Shown here: positions 5,354 to 5,418 of the stretch, in pieces
Layout: every line of letters starts with the position of its first letter
How positions within the stretch are numbered: the first letter of the stretch is position 1
DNA from: Mesorhizobium sp.
GTDB taxonomy: Bacteria; Pseudomonadota; Alphaproteobacteria; Rhizobiales; Rhizobiaceae
Assembly (NCBI GenBank): GCA_019509685.1
Contig: JAEKLU010000210.1
Location: 1 to 5,418, forward strand
Length of the DNA stretch: 5,418 nt
Direction of reading: 5' to 3'
Translations under genes and position numbers: made by a program
The notes under the pieces: generated by a model
Database searches by the model: none
What the model was told of the DNA's origin: nothing
The model's input: only the letters and a program-made list of their open reading frames with translations

Positions 5354-5418
5354 TCCACCACGTTCGAGAAAGTCGCCAAGATCATTGCCGACACCAGCGA
5401 GATCGATATCGACACCAT
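5351..5418 (+). CDS. acpXL: acyl carrier protein AcpXL, 5' part only
   Basis: Only the first 22 codons are inside the window. They encode (M)STTFEKVAKIIADTSEID followed by IDT. This closely resembles the N-terminus of rhizobial AcpXL as I recall it, where F-[DE]-KVA-x-IIA-[DE]-TSEID is characteristic, and differs from the housekeeping AcpP. AcpXL is a cytosolic carrier of about 92-95 residues. Its phosphopantetheine arm, on the Ser of a DSLD motif not visible here, holds the growing 27-hydroxy-C28 acyl chain later added to lipid A by LpxXL. In rhizobia it normally heads a cluster with fabZXL, fabF genes, an alcohol dehydrogenase and lpxXL, which would lie to the right. The start is TTG, as described for the preceding site. 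Confidence 0.82.
   Translation, partial: MSTTFEKVAKIIADTSEIDIDT

Noticed and set aside
1..5418. A defence island, mobile element or novel multigene system
   Set aside because: All six genes are recognisable metabolic, transport or envelope families with uniform composition. There are no transposase, integrase, toxin-antitoxin or array-like repeats, and no tRNA-associated attachment site.

Overview
The window looks like ordinary chromosomal DNA from a high-GC alphaproteobacterium, most likely a Rhizobiales member of the Mesorhizobium/Phyllobacteriaceae type. The evidence is the GC-rich codon usage, the CTATAT-like -10 elements, and the start of an AcpXL-type acyl carrier protein at the right edge. 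AcpXL is the carrier for the very-long-chain fatty acid of rhizobial lipid A. I see no mobile element, CRISPR array, tRNA, rRNA or phage gene, and no sign of an undescribed multigene system.

Layout from left to right: (1) the 3' two thirds of kdgK, a 2-keto-3-deoxygluconate kinase (+ strand). (2) Convergent with it, galM, an aldose 1-epimerase (- strand). (3) gabD, a succinate-semialdehyde dehydrogenase (- strand). (4) An AEC-family membrane transporter (- strand). (5) A divergent intergenic region, then a small exported histidine phosphatase (+ strand). (6) A 223-bp non-coding stretch and the first 22 codons of acpXL (+ strand), which begins with TTG.

The three minus-strand genes run in the order transporter, gabD, galM. 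The gaps of 162 bp and 131 bp each hold inverted repeats and promoter-like sequence, so each gene could have its own promoter rather than forming a tight operon. Functionally, kdgK and galM belong to sugar and sugar-acid catabolism. GabD feeds 4-carbon semialdehydes such as those from GABA into the TCA cycle as succinate, and the AEC protein could move a carboxylate. A shared pathway is only a loose inference. The phosphatase and acpXL are separate, envelope-related genes.

The points most worth checking are regulatory: a 13-of-14-bp inverted repeat between gabD and galM, two nested inverted repeats in the gabD leader, a 12-bp element (CCCTATATGCCA) repeated in opposite orientation on either side of the transporter gene, and the TTG start of acpXL. 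Two very long plus-strand open frames opposite galM and opposite gabD plus the transporter are explained as codon-register antisense shadows.
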